From positions 1,116,001 to 1,180,000 of the forward strand of contig NZ_CP102247.1 in NCBI RefSeq assembly GCF_024599655.1: 64,000 bases of DNA, given 5' to 3'. A program made the position numbers and the translations under genes. The DNA is from Enterobacter asburiae (GTDB lineage Bacteria > Pseudomonadota > Gammaproteobacteria > Enterobacterales > Enterobacteriaceae). Under the pieces are notes generated by a model, which saw nothing but the letters and a program-made list of their open reading frames with translations, was not told the origin of the DNA and made no database searches. Positions 1 to 8,592 of the stretch are shown piece by piece; the stretch's first letter is position 1, and the number at the start of each line of letters is the position of its first letter.

Positions 1-489
1 ATAGCCGCCTAGGATAGGCCCGCAAATCGGCGCGACAATCACCGTCATCGACCACAGCGCCAGCGCGATGGAGCGCTTGGCGGGCGGGTAGTTGTTCAGC
101 AGTAAGCTCTGCGACAGCGGAATCAGCGGCCCGGCGACAATCCCCTGAATAACGCGGAAGAAGATCAGCATCGTCAGGCTGCTGGACATGCCGCACGCCC
201 AGGAGGCAAGAACGAACAATACCGTCGACCAGAGGAACAGCTTCACTTCACCGACGCGCTTTGCCAGCCAGCCGGTAATCGGAATGGAGATGGCGTTTGC
301 CACCCCAAACGAGGTAATGACCCAGGTCCCCTGGCTCAGCGACGAGCCAAGGTTACCGGCGATAGTCGGGATCGCCACGTTTGCGATGGTGGAGTCCAGC
401 ACCTGCATGAATGTCGCCAGAGACAGCGCGATGGTCATAATGACCAGCTGCGCGCCTTCCAGCGGTTTTTGCGGCTTTTGCTGTTGCAT
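1..489 (-). CDS. emrB: Multidrug efflux MFS permease EmrB (N-terminal part)
   Basis: Inner-membrane proton-driven drug exporter of the DHA2 (14-TM) family, which works with EmrA and TolC to expel hydrophobic compounds. The 163 visible residues start MQQQKPQKPLEGAQ and contain the DHA2 motif LDSTIANVAIPTIAG and the motif-A region ITGWLAKRVGEVKLF. The frame runs off the left window edge, so the C-terminal two thirds are not seen. The start lies 16 bp after the emrA stop, consistent with cotranscription in emrRAB. The assignment rests on close identity to E. coli EmrB and on operon context. Confidence 0.95.
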   Translation of the reverse strand, partial: MQQQKPQKPLEGAQLVIMTIALSLATFMQVLDSTIANVAIPTIAGNLGSSLSQGTWVITSFGVANAISIPITGWLAKRVGEVKLFLWSTVLFVLASWACGMSSSLTMLIFFRVIQGIVAGPLIPLSQSLLLNNYPPAKRSIALALWSMTVIVAPICGPILGGY

Positions 490-505
490 AACGCTCACCT
501 TCGGA

Positions 506-1678
506 TTAACCGGCGTTTGCCTTCACGATGTCATCGATCAGCTTGTTGACCGGATCGAGGCTAATTTCACGGGCGTTACTTTCATAAGCCGGGCTGCTGC
601 GAACCTGGCTTGCCAGGATCTGACCGTCGCGGTTGGCGGTGTCGACCGTCACCAGCGTAGAGAGGCCGATACGCAGCGGGTGATCCGCCAGCTGTTTGGC
701 ATCCAGCTCAATACGCACAGGCAGACGCTGAACCACTTTGATCCAGTTACCGGTGGCGTTTTGCGCAGGCAGCAGGGAGAAGGCGCTGCCGGTCCCCATA
801 TCCAGGCCGACCACTTTACCGGTGTACTTCACGTCGTCGCCGTAGATGTCGCTGACAACCGTCGCGGTCTGGCCGATACGCATATGGGCAAGCTGCGTCT
901 CTTTAAAGTTGGCGTCTACCCACAGATTGTCTGCCGGCACGACCGCCATCAGCGGCGTGGTTGGGCTAATCTGCGCCCCTGGCTGGACGGAACGACGGGA
1001 GACGTAGCCGGTCATCGGGCTGACGATTTTGGTACGCTGCAGGGCAAGCCACGCGTTGCGCACTTCGGTCGCCGACTGCTGTACGGCGGGCTGGTTTTCC
1101 AGGCTGGTGCCCAGCACCATCGCCTGGTTGGCGTTGTACTGTTGAATGGCCACATCCAGCTGTGCCTGAGCGCTGGCGACGGCATCGCGGGCGTGCTGCA
1201 GCTCTTCACGGCCAATCAGGTTAGCCGTGCCGAGCGGTACGCGGCGGTTCAGGTCGCTCTGCGCCTGCGCCAGCGCCGTTTTCTGTACGTCGATGTTGGC
1301 CTGCAGCTGCTTGCTGTTGATCATCAGCTGGCGGGTCTGACGGACGCTGGAGGCCAGCGCGGTCTGTGCTTTTTCAAACGCCTGCTGGGCGTCGGTTGGA
1401 TCGATGGTCACCAACACATCGCCTTTTTGCACAAAGTCGGTATTGTCAGCCCAGACTTTCGTCACGCTGCCCGACACCTGCGCCATAATTTGTACCTGGT
1501 TCCCTGCCACGTACGCGTCGTCAGTCTCTTCAGCATGACGCAGTACTAAAAACCAATAGATCCCATATGCCACGGCAATAATGATAAAGAGCAAGGTCAA
1601 CAGAAGAAGGGCGCTCTTACGTTTGCCTTTCTTGTTGCCCGGCTGCTGCGGGGTAGTGCTCTCCGCATTTGCGCTCAT
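506..1678 (-). CDS. emrA: Multidrug efflux periplasmic adaptor EmrA
   Basis: Membrane-fusion protein that bridges EmrB in the inner membrane to TolC. It is 390 aa when started at MSANAEST, the same length as E. coli EmrA. The longer in-frame start 30 bp upstream has no support. There is one N-terminal TM segment at about residues 25-45, then a biotinyl-lipoyl half-motif, a long alpha-helical hairpin at about 95-210 (Gln/Ala rich), and a beta-barrel region containing VDANFKETQL. It is the middle gene of mprA-emrA-emrB. MprA repression released by drug ligands is established for the E. coli operon. Confidence 0.96.
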   Translation of the reverse strand: MSANAESTTPQQPGNKKGKRKSALLLLTLLFIIIAVAYGIYWFLVLRHAEETDDAYVAGNQVQIMAQVSGSVTKVWADNTDFVQKGDVLVTIDPTDAQQAFEKAQTALASSVRQTRQLMINSKQLQANIDVQKTALAQAQSDLNRRVPLGTANLIGREELQHARDAVASAQAQLDVAIQQYNANQAMVLGTSLENQPAVQQSATEVRNAWLALQRTKIVSPMTGYVSRRSVQPGAQISPTTPLMAVVPADNLWVDANFKETQLAHMRIGQTATVVSDIYGDDVKYTGKVVGLDMGTGSAFSLLPAQNATGNWIKVVQRLPVRIELDAKQLADHPLRIGLSTLVTVDTANRDGQILASQVRSSPAYESNAREISLDPVNKLIDDIVKANAG

Positions 1679-1804
1679 TGTAGTTCTCCACGATCTTCTT
1701 ATTTTCACATCGGCTGAGCCGACCTGTTGTCAGAAAGGCCAGCAGTGTGACGTGCTGGCCTGTCGGTTTTCTTATGAATCTGGAATGGTGAGCGTGTCGT
1801 CGCG

Positions 1805-2335
1805 TTAGCGCAGCGCCTCAAGAACGGCGCCGTCTTCATCCATCTGATCCAGACGGGTGAGCAGCTTGCGAGTGATGTGCTCAAGCTGGTCGCGCTCGGC
1901 GGTGCTGAGGGCAGACCAGAGTTTGTGCAGGCAATTGTGCTGAGGTGGCAGCACCTCACGCAGGAACTGGTGACCTTTATCGGTCAGTTGCAGATGCAGG
2001 CAGCGGCGATCGTTGTCGCTTTCACGGCGCTCAATCCAGCCACGCTTCTCGAGTTCATCGGCAATACGGGTCGCATTGGTACGGGAGGAGCCCAGCGCGC
2101 AGCTCAGTTCGGAAGGCTGAATGCTGTGATTTTCCTGAGACTCCAGCGTAATCAACGCCATAAACAACGTCTCGTTAATCCCTTGAGCTTTCAGCATTTT
2201 ATTACGGTTTTCCAGCAGCTTACCCTGCATGTGCATGCACAAGCGGGTCAGCAGGATTTCCTGATACGGGAAGTCCTCATGGCGACTGGCGCGGAATTTA
2301 AGCATTTGTTCAATGGGCGTAAACGAACTATCCAT
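1805..2335 (-). CDS. mprA: MarR-family repressor MprA (EmrR)
   Basis: Winged-helix repressor of emrRAB and, in E. coli, of the microcin B17/C7 genes. Uncouplers and other phenolic drugs release it from DNA. It is 176 aa, the same length as E. coli MprA. The MarR core runs from about residue 55 to 150, with the helix-turn-helix around LSCALGSSRTNATRIADELE and the wing around IERRESDNDRRCLHLQLT. It is the first gene of the operon, with a 126-bp gap to emrA, and a conserved promoter lies just upstream. Confidence 0.96.
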   Translation of the reverse strand: MDSSFTPIEQMLKFRASRHEDFPYQEILLTRLCMHMQGKLLENRNKMLKAQGINETLFMALITLESQENHSIQPSELSCALGSSRTNATRIADELEKRGWIERRESDNDRRCLHLQLTDKGHQFLREVLPPQHNCLHKLWSALSTAERDQLEHITRKLLTRLDQMDEDGAVLEALR

Positions 2336-2365
2336 TTGGGCATAACCTCATTAATTACAGCCGAT

Positions 2366-2394
2366 ATAGTAACGACGGTGACAAATAATGTAAA
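2366..2394 (-). promoter_or_regulatory. Probable sigma-70 promoter of mprA-emrA-emrB
   Basis: Reading the minus strand, TTTACA (2389-2394) and TACTAT (2366-2371) are separated by 17 bp, about 30 bp upstream of the mprA start. This fits the position expected for the autoregulated emrR promoter. The mprA start codon is preceded by a GAGGTT ribosome-binding site. The rest of the 2336-2648 gap shows no other gene. Confidence 0.6.
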
Positions 2395-2648
2395 TGAATT
2401 ATTTGTGCGGTTATATCCGCCAAACTTATGTCACCATCAGAAAGCGCCGGGTAAGTCCGTGACCCGGTGAGCACAGAAAGCGTAGGGTATGAACCCGCTG
2501 AAGAGAGGATGTGAGGACGGGGGTCTGAACTATTCATGCCGATTGTAAATATGTCACCCACATTAAAATTTCTGGGATAAATGATTACGTTTACATTAAC
2601 AGAGTGCAGGGCCTCTTAACACCCTAAGAGGCCAACGCAATGTAAAAC

Positions 2649-3833
2649 TTAGTGAATTGCATCCTGACGATGGTAGCCGTGCCACCATACTAGCAGGTTA
2701 AGGGTGGCGACGATGGCCCCAATCGCACATACCCCAGACCAGCCCGCATGCTGCCACGCTGACGCGGAAATGAGCGAACCCGCAGCGCCGCCAATGAAGT
2801 AGCTGGTCATGTATCCGGCCGTCAGGCGGTTACGCGCCTCTGGCTTCACGCGATAGATGACGGTCTGATTGGTGATGTGAACACCCTGCACGGTGAGATC
2901 GAGTACCAGGATACCGACGATCAGCGCCAGCACCGAGATGTGTCCGTACCAGATCGCCGCCCAGGAGAGCAGAAGTAAAACCAGCCCTGCGGAGGTGGTC
3001 AGGTGGGATTTGCCCTTGTCGGCCAGCCCGCCAGCGGGACGCGCGCCCAGTGCGCCTGCGGCGCCAGCCAGGCCGAACAGGCCAATCACCCCTTCGGAAT
3101 AATTGAACGGCGGCGCGGCCAGCAGAAACGCCATCGACGTCCACAGGATGCTGAAGTTAGCGAAGGTGAAACAGCCCAGCAGGGCGCGGGTGCGCAGAAG
3201 CTTATCCTGGGTGAACAGACTGAAAACGGAGGCCAGCAGCTGAGGATAGTTCAGGTGATTTTCCTGCTTCACCTTTGGCAGCCCGCGCCACAGCGCCATG
3301 GCCATGATGACCATCAGCACGCTCGCCACCCAGTATACGGTGCGCCAGCCGCCGAGGCTTGCCAGCAGCCCTGCAACGGTACGCGCCAGCAAAATCCCCA
3401 GCAGCAGGCCGCTCATGATGGTGCCCACCACCTTGCCGCGTTTTTCCGGGGAGGCGAGGGTCGCGGCGAGCGGAACCAGGATTTGCGCCACCACGGAGAA
3501 CAGCCCCGTTAGCGCGGTACCGACGATCATCATCGTCAGCGACTGGCTGCTGGCGGTGATCAGCATCCCACCGGCGGCCAGAAGCGTCATGGAGACGATC
3601 AGCATTCGGCGTTCAAACATATCCCCGAGCGGCACCAGGAACAGCAGCCCGGCGGCATAGCCCAGCTGTGCTGCGGTAACGATAAAGCCTGCGGAGCTGG
3701 CGGAGAGATTGAACGCGCGGGCGATGGTGTCGAGAAGAGGCTGCGCGTAATAGTTGCTGGCGACTGCCAGACCCGTTGCCACGGACATTAAAAGGATGAG
3801 TGCGGGGCTAAGCCCCTGAGTTGTTTTTGTCAT
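2649..3833 (-). CDS. MFS transporter, YgaY-like
   Basis: Twelve-TM major facilitator of 394 aa, probably a small-molecule or drug exporter of the inner membrane; the substrate is unknown. Visible features are the N-terminal SNYYAQPLLDTIA stretch, the loop 2-3 motif PLGDMFERRMLI, and a second copy-like loop (GLADKGKSH). In E. coli a broken gene called ygaY occupies this place beside proX. Here the frame is intact, so this may be the functional form. It stands alone between mprA and proX on the same strand. The assignment to YgaY is by position and family, not by alignment. Confidence 0.8.
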   Translation of the reverse strand: MTKTTQGLSPALILLMSVATGLAVASNYYAQPLLDTIARAFNLSASSAGFIVTAAQLGYAAGLLFLVPLGDMFERRMLIVSMTLLAAGGMLITASSQSLTMMIVGTALTGLFSVVAQILVPLAATLASPEKRGKVVGTIMSGLLLGILLARTVAGLLASLGGWRTVYWVASVLMVIMAMALWRGLPKVKQENHLNYPQLLASVFSLFTQDKLLRTRALLGCFTFANFSILWTSMAFLLAAPPFNYSEGVIGLFGLAGAAGALGARPAGGLADKGKSHLTTSAGLVLLLLSWAAIWYGHISVLALIVGILVLDLTVQGVHITNQTVIYRVKPEARNRLTAGYMTSYFIGGAAGSLISASAWQHAGWSGVCAIGAIVATLNLLVWWHGYHRQDAIH

Positions 3834-3936
3834 TAGTTTCAGGAATCGTTAGTTGAGTGATTATATTTCCGGAAACCATAATAACCAATGATGGTGAATG
3901 TTGGGGGATTGTTATGTGTGTGTTTGTGCTGTTTAA

Positions 3937-4013
3937 CCCCTCACCCTAACCCTCTCCCGAAGGGAGAGGGAACGCTAACACCCTCTCCCTTCGGGAGAGG
4001 GCTGGGGTGAGGG
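3937..4013. repeat. REP-like inverted repeat (CCCTCACCC family)
   Basis: Two facing copies: CCCTCACCCTAACCCTCTCC on the left, and GGAGAGGGCTGGGGTGAGGG on the right. Between them are two nested GGGAGAGGG/CCCTCTCCC hairpins. It lies just after the proX stop and could end or stabilise the proVWX transcript. Related copies occur at 21479, 30522 and 30901. Confidence 0.8.
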
Positions 4014-4021
4014 AAAATGTT

Positions 4022-5017
4022 TTACTTCTGCGCCGCAAGCGCCTCTTTCACCCAGCCGTCAAACTGCTGCTGGTGGGCTTTGATCCAGCCGTCCACGTGG
4101 CCTTTCACATCCGCTTCAGACGATTTGCCCGCATGCATCATCGCGTTCTGGGCATTGATGTCCGCCAGCGGCAGCTTCATCACCGAGAATAGCTTCGCCG
4201 CCGCCGGGTTTTTCTCCGCCCAGGCTTTGTTGGCCACGATATGCATGGTGTTCACCGGGAAGCCGTAGTTCATGCCGTTCGGCAGTTTGGTGTCGATATC
4301 TTTCTGCTCGCCCGGCAGGGAGGAGAACGGCACCTGCAGCCACACCACGTCTTTACCCGGCTTCAGCACGTCGCTCACCCAGTATGGCGTCCAGGTGTAG
4401 TAGATCACCGGTTTACCCTCTTTGAAGCGGGCAATGGTGTCGGCCATCATCGCAGAATAGTTGCCATGGCTCACGTCGACCGTTTTCGCCAGATCGAAGG
4501 CTTTGTTCTGGTGGTTAATCACCGCTTCACAGCCCCAGCCCGGCGAGCAGCCCATCATGTCAGCCTTGCCGTCGCCGTTGGTGTCGAACAGCCTGGCGAT
4601 CTTCGGATCTTTCAGCTGTTCAATGTTGGTGATGTGGTACTTATCGGCGGTTTTCTTGTCGATCAGATACCCCTGCGCGGCACCCGTCACGAAGGTCCCT
4701 TCGCGATAGAACTTCTTGTCGCCTCCGGCGGCGGCATACATGTCGTCGTGCAGCGGCTGCCAGTTCACCGCGGTAAAGGTGGCGTCACCGGAGGCAATCG
4801 ACGTGTAGCCCACGTTGTAATCCACTTCGCTCGGCGTATTGACCGTATAGCCCAGCTTCTCCAGCGCGCGGCTGACGATCAGGGTCTGGAAGCTCTCTTC
4901 CGAAATGGTGCTCTGCACCGGCTGCACGGTAATGCCTTTGCCCGGCAGGTCTGCCGCAAACGCGCTGGTGGAGACAAGGGTGGCAAACGCGGTAGCAAAA
5001 AGTACGTTATGTCGCAT
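4022..5017 (-). CDS. proX: Glycine betaine/proline-betaine binding protein ProX
   Basis: Periplasmic substrate-binding protein of the osmoregulated ProU ABC transporter, delivering glycine betaine and proline betaine to ProW. It is 331 aa, one more than E. coli. A Sec signal peptide covers residues 1-21 (MRHNVLFATAFATLVSTSAFA, cleaved before ADLPGKG). The aromatic betaine cage region is recognisable in VNWQPLHDDMY and IYYTWTPYWV. It is the last gene of proVWX, starting 9 bp after proW. Confidence 0.97.
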   Translation of the reverse strand: MRHNVLFATAFATLVSTSAFAADLPGKGITVQPVQSTISEESFQTLIVSRALEKLGYTVNTPSEVDYNVGYTSIASGDATFTAVNWQPLHDDMYAAAGGDKKFYREGTFVTGAAQGYLIDKKTADKYHITNIEQLKDPKIARLFDTNGDGKADMMGCSPGWGCEAVINHQNKAFDLAKTVDVSHGNYSAMMADTIARFKEGKPVIYYTWTPYWVSDVLKPGKDVVWLQVPFSSLPGEQKDIDTKLPNGMNYGFPVNTMHIVANKAWAEKNPAAAKLFSVMKLPLADINAQNAMMHAGKSSEADVKGHVDGWIKAHQQQFDGWVKEALAAQK

Positions 5018-5026
5018 CGTTGTTCC

Positions 5027-6097
5027 TTATTTTGATTTGGTGAAAGGGCGGGTGAGTAACCCGACAGGGCCAGTGGTATACCAGCGACGGTTGCCGCGAC
5101 TGCGTGAATCACGACCGACGGCCTGGGTCAGGCGGTCAAGAATAATGGCGAGGATCACAATCCCGACGCCCCCGACGGTGGCCAGCCCCATGTCGAGACG
5201 GCCAATGCCGCGCAGCACCATCTGACCCAGACCGCCAACGGCGATCATCGAGGCGATCACCACCATCGACAGGGCCAGCATCAGCGTCTGGTTAACGCCC
5301 GCCATGATGGTCGGCATCGCCAGCGGGAGCTGAACTTTAAACAGCATCTGGCGCGGGCTGGCGCCGAACGAGCGTGACGCTTCGATCAGGTCCGCAGGCA
5401 CCTGGTTGATCCCCAGAATGGTCAGACGAATAATCGGCGGCAGGGCGAAGATAATGGTCACCACCACGCCCGGCACGTTGCCGATGCCGAACAGCATCAC
5501 GATAGGCACCAGATAGACGAACGCCGGGGTGGTCTGCATCGCATCCAGCAGCGGGCGAATAATCTTCGCCGCCCGCGGGCTGCGCGCCAGCCAGATCCCC
5601 ATCGGTAAGCCGATGACAATGCAAAAGAGCAGGGCGGTCAGCACCAGCGCCAGGGTGATCATCGCCTGCGACCACGCGCCAATCGCGCCGATAGCGATCA
5701 GGGAGATCAGCGTGGCGATCCCCATCCCTGCGCTACCGAACTGCCAGGCGATCAGGGAGAACAGGATAATCGCCACCGGTGCCGGCATCCCCAGCATCAG
5801 CTGCTGGAAGCCGTTCAGGATGTAATCCACCGGGACGCGGATCCCCTGGAAGACCGGACGGAAGTGCGTGACCACCCAGTCGATCCCCTCCGTAACCCAG
5901 TTGTCCAGCGGGATTAGCGTTTTATGGAACGGATCCATGATGTTGAAGTGTTCTGGCGCAGGCGCGGGTGCGCTGTTCAGCCAGTCTGCCGCGCCGCCGC
6001 CATCGGCAGGAGCGGGCGTGGAACCCCACGCGTCGGCGGGTTGCGCAGCGCTGTCCGCTGCCTCAGTGGTGCCCCACGGGTTAGATTGATCGGTCAT
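5027..6097 (-). CDS. proW: Glycine betaine ABC transporter permease ProW
   Basis: Inner-membrane permease of ProU, 356 aa (E. coli 354). It has the unusual long hydrophilic N-terminus of about 100 residues typical of enteric ProW, then a set of TM helices. The ABC permease coupling loop is near residues 240-260 (EASRSFGASPRQMLFKVQLP). The start overlaps the end of proV by 17 bp, implying translational coupling. Confidence 0.97.
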   Translation of the reverse strand: MTDQSNPWGTTEAADSAAQPADAWGSTPAPADGGGAADWLNSAPAPAPEHFNIMDPFHKTLIPLDNWVTEGIDWVVTHFRPVFQGIRVPVDYILNGFQQLMLGMPAPVAIILFSLIAWQFGSAGMGIATLISLIAIGAIGAWSQAMITLALVLTALLFCIVIGLPMGIWLARSPRAAKIIRPLLDAMQTTPAFVYLVPIVMLFGIGNVPGVVVTIIFALPPIIRLTILGINQVPADLIEASRSFGASPRQMLFKVQLPLAMPTIMAGVNQTLMLALSMVVIASMIAVGGLGQMVLRGIGRLDMGLATVGGVGIVILAIILDRLTQAVGRDSRSRGNRRWYTTGPVGLLTRPFTKSK

Positions 6098-7292
6098 TGT
6101 TTGCCCCCTCGCGATCTAAAGCCTGCAGCAGCATCCGTTTTGAGATGATGCCGACGTACTGTTGTTCCTCACCGACGACCGGTACGGCGCACGGCGCCTG
6201 GCCCACGTGGGAGAGCAACTCGCTGAGCGGCGTTTCGGCGTCCACGGCAAGCGGAGCGTCAATTAACGCCGCATCGATTCCCTGGTTCTCAGTGAGAGCC
6301 GTTTTCAGGGAGTCGATGGAGACAATGCCAACAAATTTATTGCCGCGTTCAACCAGATATCCGTATTCACGGTCTTCGTCCTGCAGCAGCTTCAGCGCCG
6401 AGCGCGGGCCGAAGCCTGGCGTTTTACGGATAATGCCGTTTGGCGTTCGACGGGCAATATCTTTGGCGCTAAAGACCTGGCTAATATCCACGCCGCGGAA
6501 GAAGGTGCGGACATAATCGTTCGCCGGATTATTGAGAATTTCATCCGGCGTGCCGACCTGCACCACTTCACCGTTTTGCATAATGGCAATACGGTCGCCA
6601 ATACGCATGGCTTCATCCAGATCGTGGGAAATAAAGACAATCGTTCGCTGATGTTTAGCCTGTAATTTTACCAGCTCATCCTGCATCTCGGTGCGAATTA
6701 ACGGATCGAGGGCGGAGAAGGCTTCATCCATTAATAATATGTCTGGATTAATGGCTAATGCACGGGCTAATCCCACGCGCTGACGCATACCGCCGGAAAG
6801 TTCATCCGGGTACGCATGCGCATAATTTTCCAGCCCGACCTGATGCAGGGCATCAAGGGCTTTTTCCTGACGTTCCTGAGCCGGCGTGCCGGCTAATTCC
6901 ATGCCGAAAGCGGTATTATCCAGCACCGTCATGTGCGGCATCAGCGCGAATGACTGGAACACCATTGCGATCTTCTTTCTGCGCACCTCGCGAAGCTCTG
7001 CGTCTGATATTCTGGCGATATCCACGCCGTCAATCAGTACCTGTCCGCGGGTGGGTTCAATCAGGCGATTGAGAAGGCGAACCATAGTGGATTTACCCGA
7101 ACCGGATAATCCCATGATGACAAAAATCTCGCCTTCTTCAATGGCCAGACTGGCGTCTTTAACGCCAAGCGATAGCCCGGTTTTTTCCAGAATTTGCTCT
7201 TTCGTAAGGCCTTTCTCAATATATTTGAATGCGCGCTGCGGGTGCTCGCCAAATACTTTATAAAGATTTTTCACTTCTAATTTAATTGCCAT
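6081..7292 (-). CDS. proV: Glycine betaine ABC transporter ATPase ProV
   Basis: Cytoplasmic ATPase of ProU, 403 aa. The Walker A motif is GLSGSGKST at residues 61-69. The ABC signature LSGGMRQRVGLARAL and Walker B LLMDEAFSALD follow. Two CBS domains fill about residues 280-395, as in osmosensing ABC importers. It is the first gene of the operon and starts MAIKLEVKNLYKVF. In E. coli the early part of proV carries the H-NS-bound downstream regulatory element. Confidence 0.97.
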   Translation of the reverse strand: MAIKLEVKNLYKVFGEHPQRAFKYIEKGLTKEQILEKTGLSLGVKDASLAIEEGEIFVIMGLSGSGKSTMVRLLNRLIEPTRGQVLIDGVDIARISDAELREVRRKKIAMVFQSFALMPHMTVLDNTAFGMELAGTPAQERQEKALDALHQVGLENYAHAYPDELSGGMRQRVGLARALAINPDILLMDEAFSALDPLIRTEMQDELVKLQAKHQRTIVFISHDLDEAMRIGDRIAIMQNGEVVQVGTPDEILNNPANDYVRTFFRGVDISQVFSAKDIARRTPNGIIRKTPGFGPRSALKLLQDEDREYGYLVERGNKFVGIVSIDSLKTALTENQGIDAALIDAPLAVDAETPLSELLSHVGQAPCAVPVVGEEQQYVGIISKRMLLQALDREGANNDRSI

Positions 7293-7360
7293 GCAATAGA
7301 GAGTGTCCTGTTATTTGTTTATGCCGATATGATTACCATGGTAAATTGTTAACGGGCATA

Positions 7361-7388
7361 ACCCTAACATACTGAGAATCTGAGACAA
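7361..7388 (-). promoter_or_regulatory. proU main promoter (P2-like)
   Basis: On the minus strand TTGTCT (7383-7388) and TAGGGT (7361-7366) flank a 16-bp spacer that ends in the run CAGATTCTCAGTATG. From memory this matches the E. coli proU P2 promoter, whose -35 is TTGCCT with the same spacer. It lies about 70 bp upstream of proV. Osmotic induction and H-NS silencing are established for the E. coli promoter. Regulation here is inferred. Confidence 0.75.
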
Positions 7389-7500
7389 CCCTGCGTCGAG
7401 CTGAGGGCGGAATTTTGACGCAAGCGAAACGGCTGAATTTCCCATGAATAAAGGGCTGAGGGCGGTTTGAATTTTTCTCAATTTTTTGCTGCTGCATCGG

Positions 7501-7534
7501 GAAATTTCGCCTGAATCGGAATGATTCAGGCGAA
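7501..7534 (-). terminator. Rho-independent terminator after nrdF
   Basis: A perfect 12-bp stem (TTCGCCTGAATC at 7506-7517 with its complement at 7523-7534) has a 5-nt loop. On the minus strand it is followed by AATTTC. It sits about 90 bp beyond the nrdF stop and separates nrdHIEF from proU. Confidence 0.75.
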
Positions 7535-7623
7535 TATGACGTGTAAATTACAGTGTAGTTGTTTTGTAAATATTAGAGAGGGAATTGTTGGGTTTATATT
7601 AAATTAACGAACGTTAGCGTTCA

Positions 7624-8583
7624 TTAAAAATCCCAGTCTTCGTCCTCGGTTTCTACCGCTTTGCCCATCACGTACGATGAGCCCGAGCCCGAGAAGAAAT
7701 CGTGGTTTTCGTCGGCATTGGGCGACAGCGCGGCCAGAATAGCCGGGTTCACCTCCGCCATCTCCGGCGGGAACAGCGCGTCGTAACCCAGGTTCATCAG
7801 CGCCTTGTTGGCGTTGTAGCAGAGGAAGGCCTTCACGTCGTCCTCCCAGCCGGTGCCGGCGTAGAGTTCTTCGGTATAGCTCAGCTCGTTGTCGTACAGA
7901 TCCATCAGCAAATCGAGCGCGAAGCCTTTAAGCTCTTCGCGCTTCGCCTCGCTGACTTTCTCCAGCCCTTTCTGATACTTATAGCCGATGTAATACCCGT
8001 GCACCGCTTCATCCCGAATGATAAGCCGAATTAAATCGGCGGTGTTGGTGAGCTTCCCCCGGCTCGACCAGTACATGGGCAGCCAGAAGCCGGAATAGAA
8101 GAGGAAGGATTCCAGGAACACGCTGGCGATCTTCTTCTTCAGCGGCTCGTCGGCCCGGTAATACGCCAGCACCAGCTCCGCCTTTCTCTGTAGTGACTCG
8201 CTCTCTTCGCTCCAGGCGTAGGCTGCGTCCACGTCTTTGGTCTGGCACAGGGTGGAGAAAATCGAGCTGTAGGAGCGGGCATGCACCGCCTCCATAAAGC
8301 TGATGTTCGACATCACTGCCTCTTCGTGCGGCGTTAGCGCGTCGCTCATCAGCGCGGGGGCGCCGACGGTATTCTGAATGGTGTCCAGCAGCGTCAGGCC
8401 GGTAAAGACGCGGATCGTCAGCTGCTGCTCGGCGTGGCCGAGCGTTTGCCAGGCCGTAATATCGTTGGAGAGCGGCACCTTTTCCGGCAGCCAGAAGTTG
8501 CTGGTCAGGCGGTTCCACACCTCCAGGTCTTTGTCGTCCTGGATTTTGTTCCAGTTAACGGCACTCACGCGTGACAGTTTCAT
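7624..8583 (-). CDS. nrdF: Class Ib ribonucleotide reductase beta subunit NrdF
   Basis: Small radical-bearing subunit of the NrdEF enzyme, which houses a di-manganese or di-iron tyrosyl cofactor. It is 319 aa, like E. coli. The metal-binding glutamates and histidines are in FMEAVHARSY and IIRDEAVHGYYIGYKYQ, the class Ib pattern. It ends a four-gene operon, 9 bp after nrdE. NrdI supplies the oxidant for Mn assembly, and the system works under iron limitation or oxidative stress. Confidence 0.98.
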   Translation of the reverse strand: MKLSRVSAVNWNKIQDDKDLEVWNRLTSNFWLPEKVPLSNDITAWQTLGHAEQQLTIRVFTGLTLLDTIQNTVGAPALMSDALTPHEEAVMSNISFMEAVHARSYSSIFSTLCQTKDVDAAYAWSEESESLQRKAELVLAYYRADEPLKKKIASVFLESFLFYSGFWLPMYWSSRGKLTNTADLIRLIIRDEAVHGYYIGYKYQKGLEKVSEAKREELKGFALDLLMDLYDNELSYTEELYAGTGWEDDVKAFLCYNANKALMNLGYDALFPPEMAEVNPAILAALSPNADENHDFFSGSGSSYVMGKAVETEDEDWDF

Positions 8584-8592
8584 CCTTTCTCC

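Noticed and set aside
188..1549. A 453-codon plus-strand frame opposite emrA and emrB
   Set aside because: It is antisense to two conserved genes and its translation has no recognisable domain.
2355..2561. A 68-codon minus-strand frame upstream of mprA
   Set aside because: No conserved domain and it overlaps the emrR promoter region.
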